DNA of 64,000 nucleotides, taken from NCBI RefSeq assembly GCF_031199965.1, contig NZ_CP133605.1:4752501-4816500 (forward strand). Reading direction: 5' to 3'. This stretch comes from Paenibacillus sp. D2_2. Lineage in GTDB: Bacteria > Bacillota > Bacilli > Paenibacillales > Paenibacillaceae. The notes under the pieces are model-generated. The model had not been told where the DNA came from, did no database searches, and saw nothing but the letters and a program-made list of their open reading frames with translations. The translations under genes were made by a program, and so were the position numbers. Every line of letters begins with the position of its first letter. Positions within the stretch are counted from its first letter, which is position 1. Positions 26,906 through 36,069 of the stretch are shown piece after piece.

Positions 26906-27916
26906 TTATTTCAGAACACTTCCTCCAAATAGGAAGCGGTTTTTCCACGAACCATCCAGTTGGTCAATTCGAACGCCGCCTGAGTCCTTAGAGTAAGTAT
27001 GGATCATTTTCCCGTTCCCCATATACATAGCTACATGTGTAATCGTCTCTTTACTCTTGTCCACATTAGCATACGCCGATGCAGAGGAGCCCTTATAACT
27101 CATAAAGAAAATTAGATCTCCAGCCTTTAAGCTGCTAATACTTGATACTGCTGTTCCGTTATCCTTAATCCATGCTCCCTGCTTGCGAGAATCAGCCGGA
27201 AGAACGATTCCGAGCGCTTCCTTATAGGCATTCCTTACAAATGCGGAGCAATCGAACGTTTTCGTTGAATTACGGTCCGATCCAAATTCATAAGGAGTAC
27301 CTAAATATTTTTGCCCAACGCTAAGCACTTGATTGATTTTTGCCTGATTAGATGACGACTGATCTTCGTTTGAAACTGGCGCATCACCATCAAGCTCTAA
27401 ATACTTGCTAGAAGTGCTAACATATCCGACTTGTCCATTGGATGTTTTAACTTTATAGAAGCTATCATTGCTCTTCTCCAGAATGGTGATTACAGTTCCC
27501 TTCTTCAGCATTGTGATCACACTGCCGGAAGTGGTTGATGGAGCGGTGCGCAAATTCACACCATAGATAACTGTAGCGCTTGTCTGTTGTTCAGGTGCTG
27601 CACTTCCGCCACCAACTTCGATGTATTTATTAGATGAACTAATATAGCCTGTTTGTCCGTCTGCTGTCTTTACCTTATAAAAATAACTGTTGCTAGTCTC
27701 CAAAATAGTAACTGTCGTCCCCTTCTTCACCATTCCGATGATCTTGCCGGAAGTCGAAGGTTTGTCACGAAGATTCACACCGCTTACAATTTGCCCCTTG
27801 ATCAATGTCTGCGCCGTAGCCGTAGCCGTTGCTGCCACTGCCCGATCCTGTACAGCCGTGTAAGAGGTAGTTAGTAGAATTGCGCTTAATATCAGGATAG
27901 TCGTGCTGCGTTTCAT
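26906..27916 (-). CDS. Secreted NlpC/P60 peptidoglycan endopeptidase with two SH3b domains
   Basis: The 336-residue precursor has a signal peptide (ILILSAILLTTSYTAVQ). Two bacterial SH3 repeats of about 65 residues follow (GVNLRDKPSTSGKIIG; GVNLRTAPSTTSGSVI), both ending in a GYxSxSxKYxE pattern. The C-terminal NlpC/P60 domain shows the nucleophile in FDCSAFVRNAY, the histidine in THVAMYMGNG and the third residue region MIHTYSKDSG. Such enzymes cut the D-gamma-Glu to diamino-acid bond in cell-wall peptides. The 250 bases upstream hold no other gene; no specific operator was recognised. Confidence 0.92.
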   Translation of the reverse strand: MKRSTTILILSAILLTTSYTAVQDRAVAATATATAQTLIKGQIVSGVNLRDKPSTSGKIIGMVKKGTTVTILETSNSYFYKVKTADGQTGYISSSNKYIEVGGGSAAPEQQTSATVIYGVNLRTAPSTTSGSVITMLKKGTVITILEKSNDSFYKVKTSNGQVGYVSTSSKYLELDGDAPVSNEDQSSSNQAKINQVLSVGQKYLGTPYEFGSDRNSTKTFDCSAFVRNAYKEALGIVLPADSRKQGAWIKDNGTAVSSISSLKAGDLIFFMSYKGSSASAYANVDKSKETITHVAMYMGNGKMIHTYSKDSGGVRIDQLDGSWKNRFLFGGSVLK

Positions 27917-28168
27917 AGATGCCTCCTCATGGATGATATTGGTCCATTTAGACGATTGTTATACAACTCACCTTTCTTTGGACTCGTCCCCATTATATCC
28001 CTTATCGAAAATTGTCTAAATGCGTCGATTTTCGTGTTATGTATCGATTTCACGACAAAATACCTAGACCATATTTTAAAATGAAGGACATATTACCCAT
28101 ATATCCATTAATTACCAATGGGATCTTGCATATTTTGCTCAACTATAACTAATAAAGTCTACATCCAT

Positions 28169-28206
28169 AAAAGAAGTCGGCAGAGTTCTCTCTGCCGACT
28201 TCTTTT
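28169..28206. terminator. Perfect 17-bp bidirectional terminator
   Basis: AAAAGAAGTCGGCAGAG, loop TTCT, CTCTGCCGACTTCTTTT. It lies downstream of the CDF exporter gene. Confidence 0.9.
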
Positions 28207-28223
28207 ATGTGCAATCTAATATT

Positions 28224-29126
28224 CTAGAAATTATGGGAATTCAAAGTTTCTTGCCCTTCCTCTTCCCGAGGCTCTACATGTACATGGACATGCATAACAT
28301 TTTTGATTCGGCTCATCCGTTCTTCCACCGTATCACAAATGTTATGACCCTCAAGCACCGTTAAATTCGGATCAACCTCGATCACTACATCTACGAGAAC
28401 ATGGTTGCCATGGACACGCGCCTTCAGATCCTTAATCCTCTCTACCCCGGGAATACGCGAGACCGTCCCACGCAAATCTCCAAGTTGTTCCTCATCAAAG
28501 CCGTCCGTTAACCGATATGTCGAATCTCTGAATATGTCCCATGCGGTCTTACATATCAACACGCCTACCGCTAAAGCAGCTACAGTATCAAGCCACGGTA
28601 ATCCGAACTGCGCTCCGATAATTCCTACTGCAGCTCCTATGCTGACCAAGGCATCAGAGAAGTTGTCCTTAGCTGCAGCCATCAGGGCCTGATTATTAAT
28701 CTGCTCGGCTAATCTGCGATTAAATAAATATACGCCACCCATTACCACCGCACAAATAATTGCTATCCCCGCTGACCATAGATCAGGTTTCGTCTCATTC
28801 CCCTCAAATAAGGAGCGAATCGCCCCAATGATTACCTGAATCCCAACCATCGCCATAATGAAAGAAGCTATAAGCGCGGCCACCGTCTCCGCACGAAAAT
28901 GCCCGTACGCATGATCGGAGTCCGGCGGTTTCTGCGAAATCCGCAAACCGATCAATACGGCGAGCGAAGCGACAATATCCGTTAAGTTGTTGAATCCGTC
29001 TGCGAGCAATGCGCTCGAAGCAAATAAATAACCGCTAATCAGCTTAAAGGTAGACAATATCACGTAGGCCGCGATGCTTACCCAAGCCCCGCGTTCACCT
29101 TTGCGTATATCCTCGTATACATTCAA
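28224..29126 (-). CDS. CDF-family cation exporter, Mn(II)/Fe(II)-type
   Basis: The roughly 300-residue protein has six membrane helices and a C-terminal cytosolic ferredoxin-like domain ending in a histidine-rich stretch (NVMHVHVHVEP). The transport site residues read NNLTD in helix 2 and DNFSD in helix 5, i.e. N-D-D-D. This pattern is associated with Mn(II) (MntE, MneP/MneS) rather than the D-D-H-D of zinc transporters. It would export excess manganese using the proton gradient. TTG 29126 is chosen, with GGAGG eight bases upstream. A regulatory link to PerR or MntR is plausible but not visible. Confidence 0.85.
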   Translation of the reverse strand: MNVYEDIRKGERGAWVSIAAYVILSTFKLISGYLFASSALLADGFNNLTDIVASLAVLIGLRISQKPPDSDHAYGHFRAETVAALIASFIMAMVGIQVIIGAIRSLFEGNETKPDLWSAGIAIICAVVMGGVYLFNRRLAEQINNQALMAAAKDNFSDALVSIGAAVGIIGAQFGLPWLDTVAALAVGVLICKTAWDIFRDSTYRLTDGFDEEQLGDLRGTVSRIPGVERIKDLKARVHGNHVLVDVVIEVDPNLTVLEGHNICDTVEERMSRIKNVMHVHVHVEPREEEGQETLNSHNF

Positions 29127-29321
29127 GCCCCACACCTCCACACTTGCCTTGCAATAAATACTATTAGTGATTTTCAACCTCTATCAAAAGAGGGTTACTA
29201 CATAGTACCAGATGCAATTCGTGTGGGTCTAGAGAAACAGTGTTGCACAAAGTAAAAGTAAGCCGAAACCACCTGAACCACCCCCATTTTTCGTACTTTT
29301 CAATTTAAGTCATCATTCCCG

Positions 29322-29350
29322 TTGTTCCTCTTTTTAAAAACGTATACAAT
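29322..29350 (+). promoter_or_regulatory. Candidate sigma-A promoter of the 61-residue gene
   Basis: TTGTTC (29322-29327), 17 bases, TACAAT (29345-29350), ending 39 bases before the ATG. Confidence 0.45.
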
Positions 29351-29389
29351 AAGGTCATGCTTGTTCTTGATCTAGAGGAGATGATATCG

Positions 29390-29575
29390 ATGACCGAAAA
29401 TAATGAGCCGAAAAAAATCGACTTGGCCGAGGCTATGCGCCAGAAGCTTCAACAAAAAAAGGAGCAACAGCTGGCAAATAAGTCAGGGGCAAAAAATGCC
29501 AATCAAATAAAAACACTCAAGACCCAAAATAACAAAAAGCCGAACAACCAACGCCGCCGTACTGGGGGATCCTGA
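29390..29575 (+). CDS. Small, lysine/glutamine-rich protein of unknown function
   Basis: The 61-residue protein starts at an ATG nine bases after AGAGGAG. It begins MTENNEPKKIDLAEAMRQKL, continues with Q/K-rich sequence, and ends with NNQRRRTGGS. It is highly basic, probably disordered, with no membrane segment. The family is not recognised. It has its own promoter candidate and a strong terminator, and converges on the ABC-F gene. Confidence 0.65.
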   Translation: MTENNEPKKIDLAEAMRQKLQQKKEQQLANKSGAKNANQIKTLKTQNNKKPNNQRRRTGGS

Positions 29576-29599
29576 GTAGCATCCCAGTGAGAACAAATC

Positions 29600-29645
29600 A
29601 AAAAGAGCCGTGAAACCGTCTATGCAGACAGTTCCCGGCTCTTTT
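29600..29645. terminator. Bidirectional terminator between the 61-residue gene and the ABC-F gene
   Basis: AAAAGAGCCG pairs with CGGCTCTTTT, with inner GAAAC and GTCT/AGAC pairing. Confidence 0.8.
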
Positions 29646-29699
29646 GATTTTTACGACTATATATTCCAATATTCTAGCGGCATACCGCAAGATTCATTA

Positions 29700-31324
29700 T
29701 TATACTTCTTCAGGGTACATACTCTTGCGTAGAGCTTGAATCTCTTCGCTCTCCAAATACTCATCGTAGCTCATCACGCGATCGATAATTCCGTTAGGTG
29801 TAATCTCGATAATGCGGTTGGCAATCGTCTGAATGAATTGATGGTCATGCGATGTGAATAGAATCGTACCATCAAAATCAATCAGTCCGTTATTCAACGC
29901 AGTGATGGATTCCAAATCAAGGTGGTTGGTAGGCTCATCAAACAACAGAACGTTAGCGCCGTTCAGCATCATTTTTGCCAACATGCAGCGAACCTTCTCG
30001 CCCCGGACAATACAGAAGCCTTCTTGAGCGCCTCTTCACCAGAGAACAGCATGCGTCCAAGGAAGCCGCGCAGGAATGTCTCATCCTGGTCATTAGAATA
30101 TTCGCGCAGCCAATCGACCAGATTCATTTCCACGCCATCGAAATAACTAGAGTTGTCCTTAGGGAAATATGCTTGAGACGTTGTTACCCCCCAGGTATAC
30201 TCACCAACTTCAGCTTCAATCTCACCCATAAGCACCTGGAACATAGTTGTCTTCGGCAAGCTGTTAGGACCGACAAAAGCAATCTTGTCGCCTTTATTCA
30301 CAACAAAGCTAGCATTGTCTAGTACCTTCTCACCCTCAACCGTCTTCGTAATGCCATCAACTGTAAGTAGCTGCTTGCCTGCCTCACGTTCAGACTTGAA
30401 GTGTAGGAATGGATATTTCCGGTTCGAAGGGCGAATATCGTCAAGCGTAATTTTGTCGAGCTGCTTCTTACGCGAGGTCGCTTGCTTCGATTTCGAAGCA
30501 TTCGCCGAGAATCTTTGGATAAAGGCTTGCAGTTCTTTAATTTTCTCTTCTTTCTTCTTGTTCGCGTCCCGTTGCAATTGCAGCGCGAGTTGGCTGGATT
30601 CATACCAGAAGTCATAGTTGCCGACATACATCTGAATTTTACCAAAGTCAATATCCGCAATATGCGTACATACTTTGTTCAGGAAGTGGCGGTCATGGGA
30701 TACCACGATTACGGTACCTTCATAATCCATTAAGAAATTCTCAAGCCATTGAATAGATTCCAAGTCCAAATGGTTGGTAGGCTCGTCAAGCAGCAGATTG
30801 TTCGGGCGTCCGAACAAAGCCTGCGCCAAGAGGACACGGACTTTCTCATTACCACTGAGTTCAGCCATCTTCTTATCGTGCAATTCACGCGGAATACCGA
30901 GGCCTATGAGCAATGCGGCCGCATCCGGTTCAGCATCCCAACCGTTCAATTCGGCAAATTCGCCTTCCAACTCACCAGCGCGCATTCCGTCTTCCTCGGA
31001 GAAATCCGCCTTGGCATACAGGGCATCCTTCTCTTTCATAATCGAGTACAAGCGCTCATGCCCCATAATTACAGTCTCCAATGCAGGGAACTCATCATAT
31101 TCATAATGGTTCTGCTTGAGGACAGCCATTCGCTCATTCGGCGTCATAAACACTTCGCCCTGATTCGGTTCAATTTCGCCGGACAGGATCTTGAGGAACG
31201 TCGATTTCCCTGCCCCGTTAGCTCCGATCAGGCCATAGCAGTTGCCTGCCGTAAATTTTATATTTACATCCTCAAAAAGTGGTCGTTTTCCATAACGGAG
31301 CGTTACACCGCTAGTACTTATCAT
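29700..31324 (-). pseudogene. ykpA: ABC-F family ATPase (YkpA/YbiT-like), frameshifted
   Basis: The reconstructed protein is about 541 residues with two ABC domains and no membrane region. Domain 1 has Walker A GANGAGKST, signature AELSGNEKVRV and Walker B LLLDEPTNHLDLES. The linker contains KSKQATSRKKQLDKI. Domain 2 has the degenerate Walker A GPNSLPKTTMF seen in this subgroup and a second DEPTNHLDLES. The frame is lost at LSGA; adding one base to the four-C run at 30001-30004 restores LSGGEKVRCMLAKMM. ABC-F proteins bind the ribosome and affect translation or antibiotic resistance; this subgroup's role is unsettled. Confidence 0.88.
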
Positions 31325-31439
31325 TTAGGCATTACCATCCTTTTTAAATAATGACACTACTGGCTCAATATTATAACATAGTTCAATGTATAAGTTGAGT
31401 GATATTCCTGGGAACAGATGCTGCACTACTTTTATGTTT

Positions 31440-31518
31440 ATAGAGGTTGTTCAAAAAGTCCGCTTTTGATCACGAAGTAACACTGAGAGCTTATTCGACA
31501 TCGAATCTTGAATTCACA
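31440..31518 (+). repeat. Left half of the dispersed repeat
   Basis: TAGAGGTTGTTCAAAAAGTC through CGACATCGAATCTTGAATTC, then unrelated sequence. It lies in the divergent gap between the ABC-F gene and the plus-strand membrane gene. Confidence 0.8.
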
Positions 31519-31552
31519 ATTATACTATTAATTGACAGAAAAAGGTGAAGCT

Positions 31553-32062
31553 ATGCTATTTACTTTGCTAATATTGGCCTCAGCTCTAGGCCTTATCATT
31601 GGACAAAGGCTCTATAGACAAGTAAGAACAAAAGTCGAAGCAACTCCGCAACTCTCCCGGCTCGCGCAGCCTCTTGTCGGAAGCCTGACTCTATTTGTTG
31701 GAAACATGACGATTTCCGCTCTCATCTGGGGGCTTCTCTTAGTGTTGACCTATGTATCCATCCCTTATATTCACATGCTCCTGCCTGTATTAGGCGTTAC
31801 TCTCAGCATCGTCTTCTGGCAATTCTTTCGTACCAGTTGGCAGGGACTCGGTAAGCGCCGGATTGGGATGGCTCTCGTCGGGAATTCCTTCTACCTCTTA
31901 CTGTTCTTATACGCCGTCATTCAATTTATTACGATTAAGCCTGCTTTTGAAGGTGATGATACCTTTATGCGCGCCTTTGGAATGATGTTGCTCGGCTTCA
32001 TCGCCCTGGTCGCTTATATCATTTCATTAATTCTGACTTTGAGACCCCAAAAAATAAGGTGA
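31553..32062 (+). CDS. Integral membrane protein of unknown function
   Basis: The roughly 169-residue product has four to five hydrophobic segments: LFTLLILASALGLIIG, an N-terminal anchor; then LIWGLLLVLTYVSI, MLLPVLGVTLSIVFW, SFYLLLFLYAVIQFI and LLGFIALVAYIISLIL. Short basic loops include TSWQGLGKRRIG. ATG 31553 is preferred over a TTG seven codons upstream; GGTGA lies close before it. No family was recognised. It converges on the MBL gene at 32070 with only seven bases between. Confidence 0.65.
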   Translation: MLFTLLILASALGLIIGQRLYRQVRTKVEATPQLSRLAQPLVGSLTLFVGNMTISALIWGLLLVLTYVSIPYIHMLLPVLGVTLSIVFWQFFRTSWQGLGKRRIGMALVGNSFYLLLFLYAVIQFITIKPAFEGDDTFMRAFGMMLLGFIALVAYIISLILTLRPQKIR

Positions 32063-32069
32063 CCGTTAC

Positions 32070-33020
32070 TTACGGCCACCTTAATGTCTCTCCATGTTGA
32101 AGTACGCGAATCTTCTCTTCCCCTATCCCGCGGCGAATTCGATCCGCTTCAAGCCGGTCCAGCGCCTCGCGCGCCGTGTCATCCGCTAGCCGGAACGTAC
32201 CGTAATGCATCGGCACCATTAGCTTTGCCCTGACGTCCTCGAACGCCTGCAGCGCCTCCTCCGGAGTCGTATGCTGAGAGGTCATGAACCATTCCGGTTC
32301 ATAAGCTCCGATCGGTAGCAGGGCGATATCAATCTCAAATCGTTGCCCGATCTCCGTAAACCCCTTGAAATACCCGCTATCGCCCGCAAAATACACGATA
32401 GGATGCTTCTGCTGTCTTGGTTCCTCTGTCTCACCGTACAATTCAAGTACGAATCCGCCCCAATGTGATGTATTTGTATCCCATGGAGTTCGGCGCGTCC
32501 AGTGCTGGGTAGGTACAAATGTGATCTTCACCCCACCGAGTTGTAGATCCTCCCACCAACCGAGCTCATAGGTTCGCTCGAAGCCTTTGCGAACCATTTT
32601 ACGTTTTAAGCCGCTAGGAACGACTAGCATCGTCTTGCTCCCGTATAATTTGCGAATCGAAGCTAAATGCATATGATCATAATGAGAATGAGATATCAGA
32701 ATAACGTCAATCTCCGGAATGTCTTGCAGTGGTATTCCCGGAGTGCCTAACCTCCGCTGGAATCCCATCCGTTTAGCCCAGACCGGGTCGGTAATCAGAT
32801 TAAGACCTGCATACTGAATCAGAAAGGTTGCATGCCCAATCCATGTAACGGATATATCTGAGCGGTTCTCCTTCAGAAAGGCCATATCCGTGGGGTAATT
32901 AGGAATGACGTACGAGTAATCCTTGCGCTTTCTACGACGTTCATCTCGCCACTGCTTAAACTGCTTCAGCGTCCTGTCAGTCCCTATATTGTCCAAATTG
33001 CTGTAACGCTTCCTTGCCAT
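32070..33020 (-). CDS. MBL-fold hydrolase, NAPE-PLD/UlaG-like
   Basis: The 316-residue protein has TWIGHATFLIQYAGLNLITDPVW, then the metal motif SHSHYDHMHLAS and later YFAGDSGYF and MVPMHYGTF. These are the arrangement of the N-acyl-phosphatidylethanolamine phospholipase D-like branch of the beta-lactamase fold. GWWEDLQLGGVKITFVPTQHW is also typical. Bacterial members are probably lipid or phosphodiester hydrolases, substrate unproven. ATG 33020 is taken as start, with a GGAGGAG nearby, over an upstream ATG that adds a basic tail. It lies downstream of cydABS on the same strand. Confidence 0.85.
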   Translation of the reverse strand: MARKRYSNLDNIGTDRTLKQFKQWRDERRRKRKDYSYVIPNYPTDMAFLKENRSDISVTWIGHATFLIQYAGLNLITDPVWAKRMGFQRRLGTPGIPLQDIPEIDVILISHSHYDHMHLASIRKLYGSKTMLVVPSGLKRKMVRKGFERTYELGWWEDLQLGGVKITFVPTQHWTRRTPWDTNTSHWGGFVLELYGETEEPRQQKHPIVYFAGDSGYFKGFTEIGQRFEIDIALLPIGAYEPEWFMTSQHTTPEEALQAFEDVRAKLMVPMHYGTFRLADDTAREALDRLEADRIRRGIGEEKIRVLQHGETLRWP

Positions 33021-33178
33021 CTTGTATAGGCTCCTCCTTCCAGTCCCCTTCATCCTATGAGAGACATTTTGGTTCTGCCTGTATGTCTTACCCCCATTGT
33101 AAAACAACTATTCCGGCTTTCCAAATATTAAGATCACATCTAACGAGGCCATTTAAGGATGAGCGATCGCGACTAAGA

Positions 33179-33280
33179 TCAATCGGAGGGGTCCTTGTAA
33201 CGGAACGAATAGAGGAACAGAAAAGCAACGGCGATGACGATTACCAGCTCTGGAGCTACGAAAACAATAAATTTCTCCAT
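33179..33280 (-). CDS. cydS: CydS, small subunit of cytochrome bd oxidase
   Basis: A 33-residue frame begins seven bases after the cydB stop (ATG 33280) and consists of a single membrane helix. MEKFIVFVAPELVIVIAVAF leads into a short polar tail, YKDPSD. Geobacillus-type cytochrome bd has a third subunit, CydS, of this size encoded directly after cydB; position, length and topology match, although residue similarity is low. GGATAGGAG precedes the ATG. CydS helps stabilise the haem region of CydA. Confidence 0.72.
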   Translation of the reverse strand: MEKFIVFVAPELVIVIAVAFLFLYSFRYKDPSD

Positions 33281-33286
33281 GCTCTC

Positions 33287-34318
33287 CTATCCTTTCTTCG
33301 GCGAATTGCCACGTATATATTTAGCATCGAACAAGAACAATCGGAGCAGTATGATCAGCGAAGGAATGAGCACGAACAGCCCGGCGATAAATACGGTAAT
33401 TAAGGCCACGGCCATCGTCTCATTGGTGAAGCTCTCGTGGATACTAACCTGCTTATACAAAATATACGGCAGATGAGAGTGTCCATAGCCATACCAAGCG
33501 AACCCGAACTGCAGCATGACGAGCATGAAGGTCCAGCCGAGGTTCCTCCGTTTCCACACCAGATAAACAGCAATCAAGAAGCAGATCAGAGAGAGTATGA
33601 ACACCCAAGCGATGTTAAGCATATTGCGAAAATGCTCGGGATTCTGCCGATTAATCTGAAAGAAAGCAAACACACAGGCTAGGATAGTCGGTCCGCTCCA
33701 CCAGAGTGCATAGCCCCGCAGCACTTCAAAGGCTACACGATCCCCGGCTTTGTCCGCATAATAAGTTAGGAACATCGCAGAGATATAGAGTACGGATACG
33801 AGCGCCAAGATTATTACCGACCAAGTATAGGGATTACTGAAGAATAAGCCCCAATTCAGATTTACCTTGCCATTTACCTCAGTAATGATGCCCCCTTCAG
33901 AAATGGCAAGAATCGTAGAAAGAGCCGCTGGGATTAACAGACCGGTCGCGCCATAGATCGCCATATATATTTTGTTGTCTTCTTTGCTACTACCGTAAGT
34001 ATTATAGGCATAGTAGGCTCCCCGGAGTGCGAGTAGCACCGTGACTAGACTGCCAGGAACAAGCAGAGCAGTGCCATAATAATAAGCGGAGTCGGGAAAG
34101 AAGCCAACAAGACCTACGACGAAGAAGATCAGAAATACGTTGGTGACTTCCCATACTGGGGACAAGTAGCGCTGAATAATGCTATGCACCTTGTTCTCAT
34201 GCCCCGTTATTACGCTGTAATAGCTGAAAAATCCCGCTCCGAAATCGACGGAGGCGACGATTAAATACCCAAACAGAAACGTCCACAATACCGTGATACC
34301 GACCAATTCATAGCTCAT
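33287..34318 (-). CDS. cydB: Cytochrome bd-type quinol oxidase subunit II
   Basis: The 343-residue protein starts YELVGITVLWTFLFGYLIVASVDFGAG, the conserved CydB helix I, and includes SPVWEVTNVFLIFF and about nine membrane helices. With CydA it forms the membrane oxidase that reduces O2 to water with quinol electrons at low oxygen. The YthB-like length (343) and the short-Q-loop partner suggest the Bacillus YthAB or Geobacillus type. It starts two bases after the cydA stop and is followed by cydS. Confidence 0.92.
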   Translation of the reverse strand: MSYELVGITVLWTFLFGYLIVASVDFGAGFFSYYSVITGHENKVHSIIQRYLSPVWEVTNVFLIFFVVGLVGFFPDSAYYYGTALLVPGSLVTVLLALRGAYYAYNTYGSSKEDNKIYMAIYGATGLLIPAALSTILAISEGGIITEVNGKVNLNWGLFFSNPYTWSVIILALVSVLYISAMFLTYYADKAGDRVAFEVLRGYALWWSGPTILACVFAFFQINRQNPEHFRNMLNIAWVFILSLICFLIAVYLVWKRRNLGWTFMLVMLQFGFAWYGYGHSHLPYILYKQVSIHESFTNETMAVALITVFIAGLFVLIPSLIILLRLFLFDAKYIRGNSPKKG

Positions 34319-34319
34319 G

Positions 34320-35662
34320 TTACCGTCCCTCCTTCACGCCGAGCTCGCGCATTTCTTCAACAATGTCTTTGCTACGGAACAATCTGGCTAATACAATGAC
34401 GCATGAGCCACACAGCACGATATATAGCACCGCAAACATCAAGAGCATAGAGCCTACGTTATTGGAAGTAGTCGCCCCTTCAGCCACCTTCATATACCCG
34501 CGTACGATCCATGGCTGACGGCCGAACTCAGCAAACAGCCAACCTAATTCGATTGCTACGACTGCCAGCGGTCCCAATAACAAAATCCCGAGCAATAGCC
34601 ATTTCGGGTAGCCGCCCTGTCGGTTCCCCGGCAGTAGACGTCTGATAAGGTAAAGGAACGGAATCAGAACGAGCAGCATACCGATCGCCACCTTCAAATC
34701 GAACATATAGTGAATGAATAGAGGTGGCCGTTCATCCTCCGGGAATTCATTCAGCCCGATCACTTTCGTATCCGGCTTATTTCCGGCTAGAATACTGAGT
34801 GCATAAGGAATCTCAAGCCCGTACCTGATATTATTGTTCTTATCCAGTATGCCGCCAAAGACTAATGGCGCCTCTCGTCTCGTCTCAAAATGCCACTCCG
34901 CTGCGGCCAACTTCTCCGGCTGATACTTGGCTAGGAACTTGCCGAGAAATCTCCGATGATCGCTGTGGACAAGGCGAATATAAAAGCGGACGTCACGGTT
35001 AGCTTCAATGCCTTCTTGAAATAGACTTCCTTACGTCCGATCAGCAAACTGTACGCGGCGATCCCAGCTAGTAGACAGGCACTCACTGTATAGGAGGACG
35101 CGAGTACGTGAGATACCTTGGTCGGTGTCGCCGGATTGAACATGGCGATGAGCGGATGCACATCGGTAAATACGCCGTTCTTGAGTGTGAAGCCCTGTGG
35201 CGTGTTCATAAAGGCATTCAAGGTCGTAATAAAAAAGGCAGAGGTGGATGAGCCGATCGCCACAGGAACTAATAAAAGTAAATGCAGCATCGGACGCTTG
35301 AAGCGGTCCCAGGTATACAAATAAATTCCGAGGAAGATCGCTTCAATGAAGAAGGCGAACGTCTCCATAAAGAGCGGCAAAGCGATAGCATGTCCGGCCA
35401 CGCGCATAAAGGTAGGCCAGAGTAAGCTAAGTTGAAGCCCTATGGATGTCCCGGTAACGACTCCGACCGCAACGGAGATCACGAAGCCGCGTGCCCACCT
35501 TCGGGCCAGCAGGGAATAATGAGGATCCCTGGTCTGAATCCCCCTCCACTCCGCCAGCGCGATCATTAAGGGTATACCAACGCCAAGTGAAGCAAACACG
35601 ATATGCACGAACAGGGTAAGTCCGGTAAGAATACGACTGAGCGTGACCGGATCATAAGACAT
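34320..35662 (-). pseudogene. cydA: Cytochrome bd-type quinol oxidase subunit I, frameshifted
   Basis: About 447 residues when rejoined. The first part has LTLFVHIVFASLGVGIP with the haem b595 histidine, GTSIGLQLSLLWP, and SHVLASSYTVSA with the b558 histidine. The second part has VAIGMLLVLIP and FAEFGRQPWIVRGYMKV, the conserved C-terminal signature, and little room for a long Q-loop. The break follows IIGDFS: one more base at the CC of 34942-34943 gives DFSGKFLAKYQPEKLAAAEW. ATG 35662 follows GAGGAAG. A terminal oxidase gene split this way would be inactive, so sequence error is a real possibility. Confidence 0.88.
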
Positions 35663-35756
35663 GACGATCTTCCTCTCTAAGTTAGCATAGTATCTAATGT
35701 GCACTTCAAGGGACCGTAGTCCATCTCTTAAATGCAGCCTTGTGATGAACTCCTTA

Positions 35757-35776
35757 CCTTTTGAACAACCTCTAAT
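35757..35776 (-). repeat. Terminal fragment of the dispersed repeat
   Basis: The reverse complement reads TAGAGGTTGTTCAAAAGG, the left terminus of the repeat. It overlaps the stop codon of the small ORF at 35772. Confidence 0.5.
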
Positions 35777-35879
35777 AGTTCAAGAATCTAACTAAGCTCT
35801 TGATAAAGGCATACAGCATAATGATAGCGATCGCGAAACTTACCAAGGCCAGCATTTTTTCCTGTCTATTAGAGCCCAT
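35772..35879 (-). CDS. 35-residue single-helix membrane protein upstream of cydA
   Basis: An ATG preceded by AAGGAGG at seven to eight bases opens a 35-codon frame. It has a polar start (GSNRQEKM), one membrane helix (LALVSFAIAIIMLYAFI) and a short basic tail (KSLVRFLNY). The strong ribosome site and ideal helix support a real small protein. Its TAG stop is the first three bases of a repeat terminus. The family is not recognised; a role with the oxidase encoded 110 bases downstream is only a guess. Confidence 0.6.
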   Translation of the reverse strand: MGSNRQEKMLALVSFAIAIIMLYAFIKSLVRFLNY

Positions 35880-35980
35880 GCCCCCGCCTCCTTAAATTTC
35901 CACATGCTTATTGTGTCGCTCACCTTTCCTTTTTATTCCTGATATCTTTGCTCCTCTTTGGTGAAACGCTGGTAGAATGC

Positions 35981-36040
35981 AAAAAAATCCCCCATACGGG
36001 TTCTACCTTCAAGGGTAGAACAACGTAAAGGGGATTTTTA
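35981..36040. terminator. Bidirectional terminator after nupQ
   Basis: AAAAAAATCCCC pairs with GGGGATTTTTA, with an inner GGTTCTACC/GGGTAGAAC stem. Confidence 0.8.
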
Positions 36041-36069
36041 TTATCATACTATTTATTCGTGAGGATCAA

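Noticed and set aside
30749..31351. 200-codon plus-strand frame opposite the ABC-F gene
   Set aside because: It is antisense to conserved Walker motifs, with no ribosome site; a shadow frame.
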